Shown piece after piece: positions 51,386-63,570 of a stretch of DNA of 64,000 bases. The stretch covers positions 31,257 to 95,256 of the forward strand of contig QOZS01000019.1 in the NCBI GenBank assembly GCA_003576705.1, written 5' to 3'. A model generated the notes under the pieces. It was not told where the DNA came from. It saw nothing but the letters and a program-made list of their open reading frames with translations, and did no database searches. The position numbers and the translations under genes are program-made. Positions within the stretch are counted from its first letter, which is position 1, and each line of letters opens with the position of its first letter. Source of the DNA: Desertibaculum subflavum (lineage in GTDB: Bacteria > Pseudomonadota > Alphaproteobacteria > Ferrovibrionales > Ferrovibrionaceae).

Positions 51386-52633
51386 TCACTCGGCGGCTTG
51401 CGCGAGCGCGGGCTCGGGTTGGGGAAGGTTGCGGATCTCGGTCATGACCTCGGCGACGACCGGGCCCATCGCGGGATCGGTGTCAAGCAGGTGGTGGACG
51501 AAGCCGAGCACGTCGATGCGCGGCGGCGGCGGCGGCGCGGTCACAGGCTGGGGCTGGGGCTGGGGCTGCGGCGCGGGCGCGGCGCGTTTGTTCCTTTTCT
51601 TCGGGCCGAAGATGCCGAGCGCGCGGCCGATGGCCTTGTGGGCCGCGAGGGCGGTGGAGACGAGGCCCTGCTCCAGCGCGAGGTCGCGGAGCCGCTCCAG
51701 CCGATGCCTATGCGCCTGGAGCGGATCAAGGCCTTCGCAGAGGGGCAGCCGGGACGGCGCATCGGTGCCGCGGCGCATCCGTTCCTCGAGCCGGTCCTCG
51801 TAGACGCAGACATCGCCCTTGGCCTGGGCGATGATCCGCTGGTCCTCGAGCTCGGCCAGGGCCTTGCGGGCGCCGCGGACGGTGATGCCGTGGCGGCGGG
51901 CGATACGGAAGGCCCAGCTCTGGAAACGGTCGTCCTCGGGGAAGTCGACCGGGTCGTTGGCGCGGTCGAGCATGACCTCGATCAGGGCATGGCGCGCGGC
52001 GGGACTGAGCGCCCGGTCGGCATTGACCTTGGCGACCAGGACCAGGGTCGCCGTCTCGGGCGCGCCGAGCGGGGTTTCGTCCTCTTCAGGTTCAGCCGTC
52101 GCATCCGGCGCGCGGCGCATCTGTTCCCCGGTCAGGAGCGCGCGGCCGAGGGCGCGCTCGGCCGAGACGGCGGTCGCGATCCGCTTCGCCGCCACCGCGC
52201 GGTCGCGCAGGCTGGCCAGCATGTCGAGATACTCGGCCGGGCTCGGATCGGCCCGCGCCGCACTCAGGAAGGTCCATTCGCGGGCAAGCTCGGGCTGTTC
52301 GCCGGAATCCGCCGGCGGCCCCTCGCCGGGGCGGAAGAAATGTCCGTTCGGCCGGAGCGTGAGGCAGAGCTGCTCGACCAGTTCGGCGATCGCCTGCCGG
52401 ACGGTGCGCTCCGCCAGCGCAAGCTGCCGGGCCAACGCCCGCACCGGCGGCCGGGCTGGCAGGACGAACGGGTCGTCCACCGCGAGGCTCAAGGCGACCA
52501 GCACCTGCTTGGCCGCCGGGGTCAGCGCCGGATGGCGGATGGCGCGCAGCACATGCTCCCGGCGATACAGGCAGGACCACTCCAAGAGCGAGCGCTTGCG
52601 GGGAATATGAGTGTCGGACATGACGGCATCCAT
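51386..52633 (-). CDS. Winged-helix-like protein of unknown function with a Pro-Gln repeat
   Basis: A 415-residue soluble protein. It has helix-turn-helix segments at about residues 35-90 (LTPAAKQVLVALSLAVDDPF, VRALARQLALAERTVRQAIAEL) and about 255-300 (IARRHGITVRGARKALAELE), so two DNA-binding-like modules. Near residue 350 lies a PQPQPQPQP run encoded by a GGGGCT-type microsatellite on the plus strand (51546-51565). An alternative start is the ATG at 52621. Neighbours are a TRAP permease and ppdK, neither related. Replication-initiator or phage-type regulator origins are possible, but I do not recognise the family. Confidence 0.6.
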   Translation of the reverse strand: MDAVMSDTHIPRKRSLLEWSCLYRREHVLRAIRHPALTPAAKQVLVALSLAVDDPFVLPARPPVRALARQLALAERTVRQAIAELVEQLCLTLRPNGHFFRPGEGPPADSGEQPELAREWTFLSAARADPSPAEYLDMLASLRDRAVAAKRIATAVSAERALGRALLTGEQMRRAPDATAEPEEDETPLGAPETATLVLVAKVNADRALSPAARHALIEVMLDRANDPVDFPEDDRFQSWAFRIARRHGITVRGARKALAELEDQRIIAQAKGDVCVYEDRLEERMRRGTDAPSRLPLCEGLDPLQAHRHRLERLRDLALEQGLVSTALAAHKAIGRALGIFGPKKRNKRAAPAPQPQPQPQPVTAPPPPPRIDVLGFVHHLLDTDPAMGPVVAEVMTEIRNLPQPEPALAQAAE

Positions 52634-52734
52634 CTGAGAATGCCGTATGATACAATATTATTGCCTGAACCGCAACATCGGTCCGCGGGTCCTCTTTGCC
52701 CTTGAGGCGAGGGACTTAGATCCCCGGGGGCAGC

Positions 52735-55587
<2,853 letters not shown>

Positions 55588-55593
55588 GTCGCT

Positions 55594-57666
55594 TCAGCCT
55601 TCCAGCTTGGAGAAATCCGCCACCCGGTCGAGCACGCCGCGGATCGAGGCGAGCAGGTTCAACCGGTTGGCGCGCAACGCCGGGTCGTCGGCGTTCACCG
55701 TCACCTTGTCGAAGAATGCGTCGACAGGATGACGCAATTGGGCAAGGGCGCGGCAGGCGCCGGCGAAATCTTCCGCTTTCAGCGCGCTCTCGGCGGCCGG
55801 CCGCGCCTTGCCGATGGCCTGCCAGAGCGCCGTCTCCTCCGACTGCGCCAGCGCGCCGTCGCTCACCGCGCCATCATAGGCGCGGCCATCCTTCTTCTCC
55901 TCGATGCGCAGGATGTTGGCGGCACGGCGATAGGCGGTCAGCAGGTTGGCGCCGTCCTCGCTCTGCAACAGCTGCGCCAGCGCGTCGACGCGGGCGCGCA
56001 GCCGGATCAGATCGTCCTCGTGGCCGAGCGCGAACACGGCAGAAACCAGGTCGTGCCGCACGCCCTGCTCGCGCAGATGCACCTTCAACCGGTCGGCGAA
56101 GAAATCCAGCAGGTCGTCGGCCGGGTCCTTGCCCTTCACGCCCTCGCCGAATGTCGCGTAGCCGAGCCAGGCATCGACCAGGATCTTGCGCAGCGGCAGG
56201 CGCAGGCCGTTCTCCATGATCACGCGGATCACGCCGAGCGCCGCGCGGCGCAACGCGAAGGGGTCCTTGGAGCCGGTCGGCCTCTCGCCGACACCGAAGA
56301 AACCGATCAGGGTGTCGAGCTTGTCGGCCAGCGCCACGGCGACCGAGACCGGCGCGGTCGGGCAGCGGTCGGAGGGGCCGAGCGGTGCGTAATGGTCGGC
56401 GACGGCGTCGCAGATTTCGGGCTTTTCGCCGTCATGGCGGGCGTAGTAACGCCCCATGACGCCCTGGAGTTCCGGGAACTCGCCGACCATCTCGGTGACC
56501 AGATCGGCCTTGGCGAGCAGCGCCGCGCGCGCGGCGAGTTCGGGATCGGCCTTCACATAGGGCGCGATGACGCGGGCGAGCTTCTGCATCCGCGCCACCT
56601 TGTCGGCGACGGTGCCGAGCCTGGCGTGGAACACGATGTCGCCGAGCCGCGTCACTCGCGCTTCGAGCCTGGTCCTGCGGTCCTGGTCCCAGAAGAAGCG
56701 GGCATCGGCGAGGCGGGCGCGGATGACGCGCTCGTTGCCGCCCACGATCGTGGCGCCGCCATCCTGGGTCACCATGTTGGCGACCACGACGAAGCGCGGC
56801 GCGAGGCTGCCGTCGTGGCGCTCGAGCGAGAAGTATTTCTGGTGCGACCGCATCGCGGTGGAGAGCGCCTCGCGCGGCACGGCAAGGAACTCCTCCTCGA
56901 AGCCGCCGAGCAGGACGACCGGCCATTCGACCAGACCGGCCACTTCCTCGGCGAGGCCCGGATCCTCCACCAGCTTCAGCTGCTCGGCCTCGGCGAGCTT
57001 GCGGGCATCGGCCAGGATCGCGTCGCGCCGCTCTTCGTGGGCCAGGCGCACGCAGGCGATGGAGAGCTTGGCGACGTAATCGTCGTGGCCGTTCACCGCG
57101 AAGGGCGCGCCGCCCATGAAGCGGTGGCCCTCGGTGGTGTCGGCGGCGGTGAGATGGCCGACCTTGATCGGCACCACCGCGCCGTCGAACAGGCAGAGGA
57201 TGCGGTGCAGCGGCCGCACCCAGCGCATCGTATGCGTGCCCCAGCGCATGGATTTCGGCCAGGGCAGCGCCTCGATGGCGCCGGGCAGGACCTCCGCCAG
57301 CACGTCCGCCGTCGCACGGCCGGCACGGCTCTTCACCGCGAACCAGGTCTTGCCCTTGGACGTGTCGCGCAGCTCGGCGCCGGAGAGATCGGCGAGGCCG
57401 GCATTTTTCAGGAAGCCGTTGATCGCCGCCTCGGGCGCGCCTTCGCGCGGGCCCTTCACCTCCTCGCTGAGATCGGGCTGGCGCGCCGGCAGGCCGGCGA
57501 GCGCGAGCGCGAGCCGGCGCGGCGTGGTGTAGATGGTCGGCTTCGGAGTGCCGAGCCCCGCGGCGGCGAGCCGGTCGCCGACCAGCTTCGCCAGATCCTC
57601 GCCGGCGCGCCGCTGCATGCGCGCGGGGATCTCTTCCGAGAGCAGTTCGAGCAGGAGGTCAGGCAT
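55594..57666 (-). CDS. glyS: Glycine--tRNA ligase beta subunit
   Basis: A 690-residue beta subunit of the tetrameric glycyl-tRNA synthetase, starting [17 protein letters not shown], the family opening. [25 protein letters not shown] and [20 protein letters not shown] in two blocks are typical, and the anticodon-binding C-terminus ends in [20 protein letters not shown]. The start at 57666 excludes upstream codons that run through palindromic DNA. It is separated from glyQ by about 217 bp of nested repeats, unusually long for this operon. Confidence 0.95.
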   Translation of the reverse strand: MPDLLLELLSEEIPARMQRRAGEDLAKLVGDRLAAAGLGTPKPTIYTTPRRLALALAGLPARQPDLSEEVKGPREGAPEAAINGFLKNAGLADLSGAELRDTSKGKTWFAVKSRAGRATADVLAEVLPGAIEALPWPKSMRWGTHTMRWVRPLHRILCLFDGAVVPIKVGHLTAADTTEGHRFMGGAPFAVNGHDDYVAKLSIACVRLAHEERRDAILADARKLAEAEQLKLVEDPGLAEEVAGLVEWPVVLLGGFEEEFLAVPREALSTAMRSHQKYFSLERHDGSLAPRFVVVANMVTQDGGATIVGGNERVIRARLADARFFWDQDRRTRLEARVTRLGDIVFHARLGTVADKVARMQKLARVIAPYVKADPELAARAALLAKADLVTEMVGEFPELQGVMGRYYARHDGEKPEICDAVADHYAPLGPSDRCPTAPVSVAVALADKLDTLIGFFGVGERPTGSKDPFALRRAALGVIRVIMENGLRLPLRKILVDAWLGYATFGEGVKGKDPADDLLDFFADRLKVHLREQGVRHDLVSAVFALGHEDDLIRLRARVDALAQLLQSEDGANLLTAYRRAANILRIEEKKDGRAYDGAVSDGALAQSEETALWQAIGKARPAAESALKAEDFAGACRALAQLRHPVDAFFDKVTVNADDPALRANRLNLLASIRGVLDRVADFSKLEG

Positions 57667-57688
57667 CAGCCTCTCCCGCAACAAAAAG

Positions 57689-57851
57689 CCCTCTCCGCCC
57701 GCAACGCGGGGGGAGAGGGTTGGGTGAGGTGGGGAGGATGCGGTTCGCCATGCGCGCGCAGACGCTGATGCGTTGCGCATCGGCGATTCTCGTCGAGGCG
57801 CGGCGCGCCCCACCTCTCCCAACCCTCTCCGCCCCTGAGGGGCAGAGAGGG
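57689..57851. repeat. Nested palindromic repeats between glyQ and glyS
   Basis: Three elements: a hairpin at 57689-57719 (CCCTCTCC paired with GGAGAGGG); a hairpin at 57823-57851 (CCCTCTC and GCCCC paired with GGGGC and GAGAGGG); and a long inverted repeat, 57712-57734 against 57808-57830, identical in 22 of 23 positions. The last could form a large stem joining both hairpins and may lower glyS-ppdK readthrough or stabilise the glyQ mRNA. Confidence 0.7.
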
Positions 57852-57883
57852 CTTAGCGCGGGGAGCGACCATCGAGCCCACCA

Positions 57884-58762
57884 TCACAAATGCCCCCCGG
57901 CCTTGAGGTAGCCCTCGCAGCAGCCTTTCGCCAGCGCGCGGACGCGGCCGATATAGGCGGCGCGTTCGGCGACGCTGATGACGCCGCGGGCGTCGAGCAG
58001 GTTGAAGCGGTGGCTGGCCTTGAGGCACTGGTCGTAGGCCGGCAGCGGCAGGCCCTTGCCGAGCAGCGACTGGCACTCCGCCTCCGCCTCGGCGAACTGG
58101 CGGAACAGGATCTCGGTATTGGCGTGCTCGAAATTATGCGCCGAGAACTGCTTCTCGTTCTCCAGGAAGACTTGGCCGTAGGTGTAGCCGCGGCCGTTCC
58201 AGTCGAGATCGTAGATCGAGTTCTTGCCCTGCAGGTACATGGCGATGCGCTCGAGCCCATAGGTGATCTCGCCCGCGACCGGATTGCAGTCGAAGCCGCC
58301 GACCTGCTGGAAATAGGTGAACTGCGTCACCTCCATGCCGTCGCACCAGATTTCCCAGCCGAGCCCCCAGGCGCCGAGCGTCGGGCTTTCCCAGTCGTCC
58401 TCCACCAGGCGCAGGTCGTGCAGGCGCCAGTCGATGCCGATGGCGGCGAGGCTGCCGAAATACTTGTCGAGGATGTCTTCCGGCGACGGCTTCAGGATCA
58501 CCTGGAACTGGTAGTAGTGCTGCAGCCGGTTCGGATTCTCGCCATAGCGGCCGTCCTTCGGCCGGCGCGAGGGCTGCACATAGGCGGCACTCCAATGATC
58601 CGGCCCCAGCGCGCGGAGCGTGGTGGCGGGATGGAAGGTGCCGGCGCCGACCTCCATGTCGTAGGGCTGCAGCACCACGCAGCCCTGGCCGGCCCAATAG
58701 CTCTGCAAACGGAGAATCAGATCCTGGAAGGACGGGGCCTTGGCGGGCCCTGAATCCGGCAT
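57884..58762 (-). CDS. glyQ: Glycine--tRNA ligase alpha subunit
   Basis: A 292-residue alpha subunit carrying the glycine/ATP active site. It contains [40 protein letters not shown] in the usual order, [20 protein letters not shown] and [10 protein letters not shown]. The start at 58762 ([12 protein letters not shown]) is the family start; the frame extends upstream to 58858 without support. It is the first gene of the glyQ-glyS-ppdK operon. Confidence 0.96.
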   Translation of the reverse strand: MPDSGPAKAPSFQDLILRLQSYWAGQGCVVLQPYDMEVGAGTFHPATTLRALGPDHWSAAYVQPSRRPKDGRYGENPNRLQHYYQFQVILKPSPEDILDKYFGSLAAIGIDWRLHDLRLVEDDWESPTLGAWGLGWEIWCDGMEVTQFTYFQQVGGFDCNPVAGEITYGLERIAMYLQGKNSIYDLDWNGRGYTYGQVFLENEKQFSAHNFEHANTEILFRQFAEAEAECQSLLGKGLPLPAYDQCLKASHRFNLLDARGVISVAERAAYIGRVRALAKGCCEGYLKAGGHL

Positions 58763-59172
58763 GCGCAACACCTGGCCGAAGTTTCGAAGTGGAATCGGGG
58801 GATTCCCGCTGGCGGCGCCCGTTTTTACAGGGCACCCGTTAAGCGTCAAGGAACGCACCGCCGCGGCCCGCCGCAGGAGCCGAACGGGGCTTCACCGGAC
58901 TTCCGGAACCAGGCAGGCCCCTGTTCGGGCACTACCGGAGCCGCGGCGGAGGCATAGTCTGTGACAATAGAATGACTTGCATGAAGCGAATAAGCCGGAT
59001 GTGGCGAACCCGCAACGCTTTCCTCTTCACAGTAGATCTTGCCTAACGAATACTTATTTTTGCGAGCCTCAACAATACAATTGGCCAACTTTGAAAGCTA
59101 ATTTCGTCCGCAATCCATATAATTACTTCGGGTGAGGCGCATAAGCCGCCAATTGGCGGGGGAGACAGCATC
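58763..59172. other. 410-bp intergenic region, AT-rich in its second half
   Basis: This stretch separates the divergent glyQ and heme peroxidase genes. The part from about 58960 to 59140 is clearly more AT-rich than its surroundings (runs such as TACTTATTTTTGC and CATATAATTACTTC) and probably holds both promoters. An 80-codon frame on the minus strand (58846-59088) has no family match or good ribosome site and is not called a gene. Confidence 0.6.
59146..59159. promoter_or_regulatory. Perfect palindrome next to the heme peroxidase start
   Basis: CCGCCAATTGGCGG is a perfect 14-bp palindrome overlapping the purine-rich ribosome site region (GGGGGAGA) of the peroxidase gene, 13 bp before its ATG. 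It could be an operator; a bound regulator there would block initiation. Confidence 0.4.
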
Positions 59173-60861
59173 ATGCGCCATATTCGCAAACACTACATGG
59201 TGGTCGGCGAGGGCATGCTCTCGCGCGACGAAGCCGGGAAGCCGGTCTGCTACCGCGCGCCCTCCAATGTCGAGCTCCGGGAGTTCCGCTTCTCGCGGCT
59301 CGGCCCCAAGGGCAAGCCGGCCTCGGACGCGCTCTGCCTCGCGCTCGGCGAGGCGATGACCAAGCCCGGCAACCAGCCGGACGCCAAGGACCCGATCATC
59401 CCGGCGGGCTTCACCTATCTCGGCCAGTTCGTCGATCACGACATGACCTTCGACCGCACCGAGCTCGCTTTCGGCTCGCCGGTGACGGTGGAGGAGCTGG
59501 TCCAGGCCCGCTCGCCGGCGCTCGACCTCGACTGCCTTTATGGCCGGGGCCCGGGCGATCCCGAGGACAGGATGCTCTACAGCGACGGCGTGCGGCTGAA
59601 GATGGGCAAGACCGCCGCGGTGCCCTTCCCCGATGGCGGCACCAATCGCGATATCGACGGATATGACCTGCCCCGCTCGGGCCAGGGCGCGACGCCCTCG
59701 GCCAGGCGCGCGGCGCTGATCGCCGATCCGCGCAACGACGAGAACCTGATCGTCGGCCAGACCCACCTCGCCATGATGCGGTTCCACAACCGCGTGGTCG
59801 AGAAGCTGGCCGCCGCCGGAACGCCGAGCCACGACCTGTTCGAGCGGGCGCGCGAGCAGACGACCAAGCATTACCAGTGGATGCTCAGGCACGATTTCCT
59901 GGACCGGATCTGCTCGCCCGGCATCGTCGACGAGGTGTTCTCCAAGGGCCGCAAGTATTTCGAGGTGCCCTGCCAGCCCGGCACGACGCCCGCGAGCTAT
60001 ATGCAGATCCTGCCGGGCGACGCGCCGACCATGCCGATCGAGTTCTCGGTCGCGGCCTATCGGCTGGGCCACAGCATGATCCGCGGCGCCTATCAGTGGA
60101 ACCGCGTGTTCAAGGCGGGCGGGCCCGGCGGCGTCGGCACGCTCGACCTCTTGTTCCGCTTCTCCGGCACCAGCGGCACCTTGTCGCCGCCGCCGCCGGC
60201 CGGCCTCGACGACCGCGATGCCGGCACCTTCGAGCGGCTGCCGACCAACTGGGTCGCCGATTTCCGCCGGCTGTACAATTTCGAGAACGAGACCGACCGC
60301 AAGGATCTCGGCTTCCCGAACCCGGATGCCGAATTCAACATGGCGAAGCGCATCGACACGCTTCTGGTCGATCCGCTGAAGACCCTGCCGATCGGCTCGT
60401 TCGGCGGCAACCCGTCGAGCCCGCCGAACGACCGCAACCTCGCCTTCCGCAACCTGGTGCGCGGCAACATGGTGGAGCTCGCCAGCGGCCAGCAGATGGC
60501 GAAGCTGCTCAATGCGACGCCGCTCGCCGCCGGCAAGATCATCGAGGGCGCCGGCGGCGCCGACGTCACCAACCTGGACGCGGCGCTGAAGAAGGAGCTG
60601 ACCGACAACACGCCGCTCTGGTTCTACATCCTGCGCGAGGCGGAGCTGAACAACGGCCGGCTCGGCGATGTGGGCAGCCGCATCGTGGCCGAGACCTTCC
60701 ACCGCGCCATGGAAGCCAGCCGCTATTCGATCGTGCGCGACCCGACCTGGCGCCCGAGTCTCGGGCCGGATGCCAGCACGTTCCGCATGACCGACCTCCT
60801 GCTCTTCGCCTTCGAAGGCAAGAAGGACCTGCTCAACCCGCTCGGTGACGCGGCGCCTTAA
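59173..60861 (+). CDS. Animal-type heme peroxidase family protein
   Basis: A 562-residue member of the bacterial peroxinectin-like branch. Family motifs are GQFVDHDMTFDRTELAF in two neighbouring parts (distal His near residue 88), DPRNDENLIVGQTHLAMMRF with HNRVVEKL, the EFSVAAYRLGHSMIRGAY segment with the proximal His, and a late RNLVRGNMVELASGQ. Peroxidases of this type oxidise halides or organic substrates with H2O2. No signal peptide is seen, so the protein is cytoplasmic or exported by another route; no secretion gene is nearby. AT-rich upstream DNA and a lone position may mean acquisition, but codon use looks similar to neighbours. Confidence 0.9.
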   Translation: MRHIRKHYMVVGEGMLSRDEAGKPVCYRAPSNVELREFRFSRLGPKGKPASDALCLALGEAMTKPGNQPDAKDPIIPAGFTYLGQFVDHDMTFDRTELAFGSPVTVEELVQARSPALDLDCLYGRGPGDPEDRMLYSDGVRLKMGKTAAVPFPDGGTNRDIDGYDLPRSGQGATPSARRAALIADPRNDENLIVGQTHLAMMRFHNRVVEKLAAAGTPSHDLFERAREQTTKHYQWMLRHDFLDRICSPGIVDEVFSKGRKYFEVPCQPGTTPASYMQILPGDAPTMPIEFSVAAYRLGHSMIRGAYQWNRVFKAGGPGGVGTLDLLFRFSGTSGTLSPPPPAGLDDRDAGTFERLPTNWVADFRRLYNFENETDRKDLGFPNPDAEFNMAKRIDTLLVDPLKTLPIGSFGGNPSSPPNDRNLAFRNLVRGNMVELASGQQMAKLLNATPLAAGKIIEGAGGADVTNLDAALKKELTDNTPLWFYILREAELNNGRLGDVGSRIVAETFHRAMEASRYSIVRDPTWRPSLGPDASTFRMTDLLLFAFEGKKDLLNPLGDAAP

Positions 60862-60871
60862 CCGCTAAGTA

Positions 60872-60948
60872 CGCCAAGGGCGCAAAGGAACGCGAAGATG
60901 ATTTTCTTCAGTTCCTTTGCGCACCTTCGCGCTCTTCGCGTCTTGGCG
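60872..60948. repeat. Inverted repeat between peroxidase and SDR genes
   Basis: GCGCAAAGGAAC (60880-60891) and GTTCCTTTGCGC (60911-60922) are perfect 12-bp arms, flanked by CGCCAAG (60872-60878) and CTTGGCG (60942-60948). This composition is typical of short dispersed repeats in bacterial genomes and can terminate both convergent genes. Confidence 0.6.
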
Positions 60949-60959
60949 GTGAATCGCTC

Positions 60960-61784
60960 TCACAAGCCGCCGTTGACCACCAGGCACTGGCCGGAGACGT
61001 AATCGCTGTCGGGGCTGCAGAAGAGGTAGACGGAGCCGGCCGCCTCTTCGGGGAGGCCGCCGCGGCCGAGCGGGATCATCTGGTTCATAGCCGAGATGCG
61101 GCCGCCCTGCACGCCGATCTTCACCGTGCGGCCCTGCACCTCGATGGTGCCGCTCTCGCCTTCCTTGAGCGGCTGGGTCAGCCGCGTCTGGATGTAGCCG
61201 AAGGCCACGGCGTTCACCGTCACGTCGTAGCGGCCCCATTCCTTGGCGAGCGTCTTGGAGAGGCCGACGATGCCGGCCTTGCCCGCCGAGTAGTTGGCCT
61301 GCCCGGCATTGCCGTTGACGCCGGAAGTGGAGGAGATGTTCACCACCTTGCGGACGATGCGCTCGCCGCGGCCGCGCTCCTTCTCCACCTCGTCGCGGAA
61401 GTGGTTGAAGAACGAGCGCAGGATGCGGAACGGCGCCGTCAGGTGCACGTCGAGGATGGCGTACCATTGCTCGTCGGTCATCTTCTGGATCACGCTGTCC
61501 CAGGTGTAGCCCGCATTGTTCACCACCACGTGGCAGCCGCCGAAGGCGTCGACCGCGGTCTTGACGATGCGGTCGCCGAAATCCGGCTTCGACACGTCGC
61601 CGATGCAGGCGACCGCCTTGCCGCCCATCTGCTCGATGGCGGCGATGGTCTCCTTGGTCGGCGCCTCGTCGATATCGTTGATCACCACTTTCGCGCCGTC
61701 GCGCACCAGGCGGAGCGCGATCTCGCGGCCGATGCCGCGGCCCGAGCCGGTGACGATGGCGACGCGATTGTCGAGCTGACCCAT
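60960..61784 (-). CDS. Short-chain dehydrogenase/reductase (FabG-like)
   Basis: A 274-residue NAD(P)-dependent oxidoreductase. The cofactor motif TGSGRGIGREIALRL, NNAG in VVVNNAGYTW, and the Ser-Tyr-Lys active site in NISSTSGVNGNAGQANYSAG (Ser, then Tyr and the following Lys) are complete. The insert HFRDEVEKERGRGERIVRKV after LRSFFN is longer than in standard FabG. C-terminal YVSGQCLVVNGG is typical. Substrate not predicted; beta-ketoacyl-type or steroid-type alcohols are possible. It is 70 bp before the ABC-F gene on the same strand. Confidence 0.92.
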   Translation of the reverse strand: MGQLDNRVAIVTGSGRGIGREIALRLVRDGAKVVINDIDEAPTKETIAAIEQMGGKAVACIGDVSKPDFGDRIVKTAVDAFGGCHVVVNNAGYTWDSVIQKMTDEQWYAILDVHLTAPFRILRSFFNHFRDEVEKERGRGERIVRKVVNISSTSGVNGNAGQANYSAGKAGIVGLSKTLAKEWGRYDVTVNAVAFGYIQTRLTQPLKEGESGTIEVQGRTVKIGVQGGRISAMNQMIPLGRGGLPEEAAGSVYLFCSPDSDYVSGQCLVVNGGL

Positions 61785-61854
61785 TGGGCTTTCTCCCGGA
61801 TATCTGTTCTTGGAATGGGCCGGAAGCTAGCCGATCCCGGCCCGCGCGCAAGCA

Positions 61855-63330
61855 TCATGCCTCGACCAGCCTTCCGCGCTCGACCCTGAGGAACCGCGTG
61901 CCGACGGCGCGCACGAACCAGCGGTCATGCGAGACCAGCAGGCAGGTGGCGCGGTGCTCCAGGATCTCGGCTTCGAGCCGCTCGCGGCCGGCGATGTCGA
62001 CATGATTGGTCGGCTCGTCCAGCAGGTAGAAGTTGGGCGCGACGAGGCGGAGCGCGAGCAGGCCGAGCCTGGCCTTCTGGCCCGGTGAAAGCTGCGCGAT
62101 CCGGCGGCGCTGGGTTTCGATGTCGAAGCCGGCGCCGGCAAGCAGCGACAAGGCGCGCTGGTCGCCCGGGCGGAAGGTGCCGGCGATGAAGCCGAGCGGC
62201 GTCTCCTCCGCCGGGAGCTGCGCCATCTGCTGGTCGACATAGCCGGTGACGGCGCTCGGACTGACGGTGACGCCGGGCACCGCCTCGCCTTGCGCGGCGC
62301 GATGCAAGAGGCGGATCAGCTGCGACTTGCCGATCCCGTTGGCGCCGCCGACCACCACGCGCTCGCCCTGGTGGAGGCGGAGCGCGCCGGTGCGGAACAG
62401 GGCGCGGCCGTCCGGCGCCGTCACGGTGATGTCGTCGAGCCGCGCCAGCACTTTCGCATGGCTGTCGCGGGCGTCGAGGCGGAGCTCGCCGGCGCGTTCG
62501 CGGTGCTGGGGCTTGAGGCTTTCCTCGATGGCGTCGGCGCGGGCGCCGAGCTGCTTCGACTTCTTGAGCCAGAGATCGCTGCCCGAGTTGATGCCGACAT
62601 TGCGGTGATGGGCGGCGCTGCGGCGGAGCCGCTCGACCTCCTTGGCGTCGCGGGCGAGCTTCGCCGCTTCGGCCGCCTCGTCCTCGGCGAGGGCGGCGCG
62701 GGCACGGCTGAACGGCAGCGGATAGAGCCGCGAAAGCTCGGGCCGGAGGAACAGCGTGCGCGTGGTGCAGGCATCGAGGAAGGCGCGGTCGTGGCTCGCG
62801 ATCACCATCGCCGTACCCTCGGTGCCGTGCCGCAGCCAGTTCTCCAGCATCTCGAGCCGATCGCCGTCGAGATGGTTGGTCGGCTCGTCGAGCAGCAGCA
62901 GGTCCGGCTCGGCGATCCCGGCGCGGGCGATCAGCGCGAGGCGCTGCCAGCCGCCGCTGAGCTCCGCCAGCGGCCGGTCGCGCATCTCGGCCGGCGTCTC
63001 GAAGGCGTCGAGCGCGAGGTCGACCTTCCAGCCATTGGCCTCGCGCTCGGCCAGCGCGAGCGCGCGACGCACCGTTTCGGCGAGCGGCAGGTTGAGCAAG
63101 GTGTCCGGCACGTCCTGCTCGACGAAGCCGAGGCGGAGGCCGCGGCGGCGGACGATCTCGCCGGCGCCGGGCTCCAGCTGGCCGGCCAGGCAGCGCAGCA
63201 GGGTCGTCTTGCCGGCGCCGTTTCCGGCGATCAGGCCGAGACGATCGCCCGCATGCAGGGTGAGATCGAGATTCTGGAACAGAAGCCGGGGCGAGGCGAT
63301 GCCGAGGCTCTTGAGTTGGATCAGGCTCAT
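61855..63330 (-). CDS. ABC-F family ATP-binding protein
   Basis: A 491-residue protein with two ABC ATPase domains and no membrane segment. Domain 1: GNGAGKTTLLRCLAG, LSGGWQRLALIARAG, LLLLDEPTNHLDG. Domain 2: GANGIGKSQLIRLLHR, LSPGQKARLGLLALRL, YLLDEPTNHVD. The linker (about 205-290) is rich in Lys, Arg and Ala. ABC-F proteins act on the ribosome E site in translation or antibiotic protection. A possible leader peptide lies upstream. Exact subfamily not assigned. Confidence 0.92.
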   Translation of the reverse strand: MSLIQLKSLGIASPRLLFQNLDLTLHAGDRLGLIAGNGAGKTTLLRCLAGQLEPGAGEIVRRRGLRLGFVEQDVPDTLLNLPLAETVRRALALAEREANGWKVDLALDAFETPAEMRDRPLAELSGGWQRLALIARAGIAEPDLLLLDEPTNHLDGDRLEMLENWLRHGTEGTAMVIASHDRAFLDACTTRTLFLRPELSRLYPLPFSRARAALAEDEAAEAAKLARDAKEVERLRRSAAHHRNVGINSGSDLWLKKSKQLGARADAIEESLKPQHRERAGELRLDARDSHAKVLARLDDITVTAPDGRALFRTGALRLHQGERVVVGGANGIGKSQLIRLLHRAAQGEAVPGVTVSPSAVTGYVDQQMAQLPAEETPLGFIAGTFRPGDQRALSLLAGAGFDIETQRRRIAQLSPGQKARLGLLALRLVAPNFYLLDEPTNHVDIAGRERLEAEILEHRATCLLVSHDRWFVRAVGTRFLRVERGRLVEA

Positions 63331-63416
63331 GTCGTCTCTCTGGTCCTTACCGGTCGCTTCAGCGACGCGGCGTCATGCCGATGAGGCAGGCGGAGCCAGA
63401 GACAGGGTGAGGCTTG

Positions 63417-63503
63417 TCAGGCCCGGCTTTCGGCCCGCCCCGCAACGCGATGCTGCGGGGCCGGAACGGGTCCGCGCGGGTGATGCTGATTGTAGCTGCT
63501 CAC
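63417..63503 (-). CDS. Possible leader peptide upstream of the ABC-F gene
   Basis: A 28-codon frame starting with GTG (SSYNQHHPRGPVPAPQHR after the first residue) with GGAGGG about 5 bases upstream. It ends 86 bp before the ABC-F ATG. Inside and after it, CCCCGCA and TGCGGGG pair as a 7-bp hairpin. Short leader ORFs controlling ABC-F genes by ribosome stalling are known, but this one is inferred from layout only. Confidence 0.4.
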   Translation of the reverse strand: MSSYNQHHPRGPVPAPQHRVAGRAESRA

Positions 63504-63570
63504 GCATCCCTCCCGCGGCCGGGTGTTGACGACGCAAACTGGATACACCGCGCGCGGCGCAACCGGCAAG

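Noticed and set aside
58846..59088. 80-codon minus-strand frame in the glyQ-peroxidase gap
   Set aside because: No good ribosome site, no recognisable motif, and the sequence composition changes inside it; it overlaps the glyQ leader.
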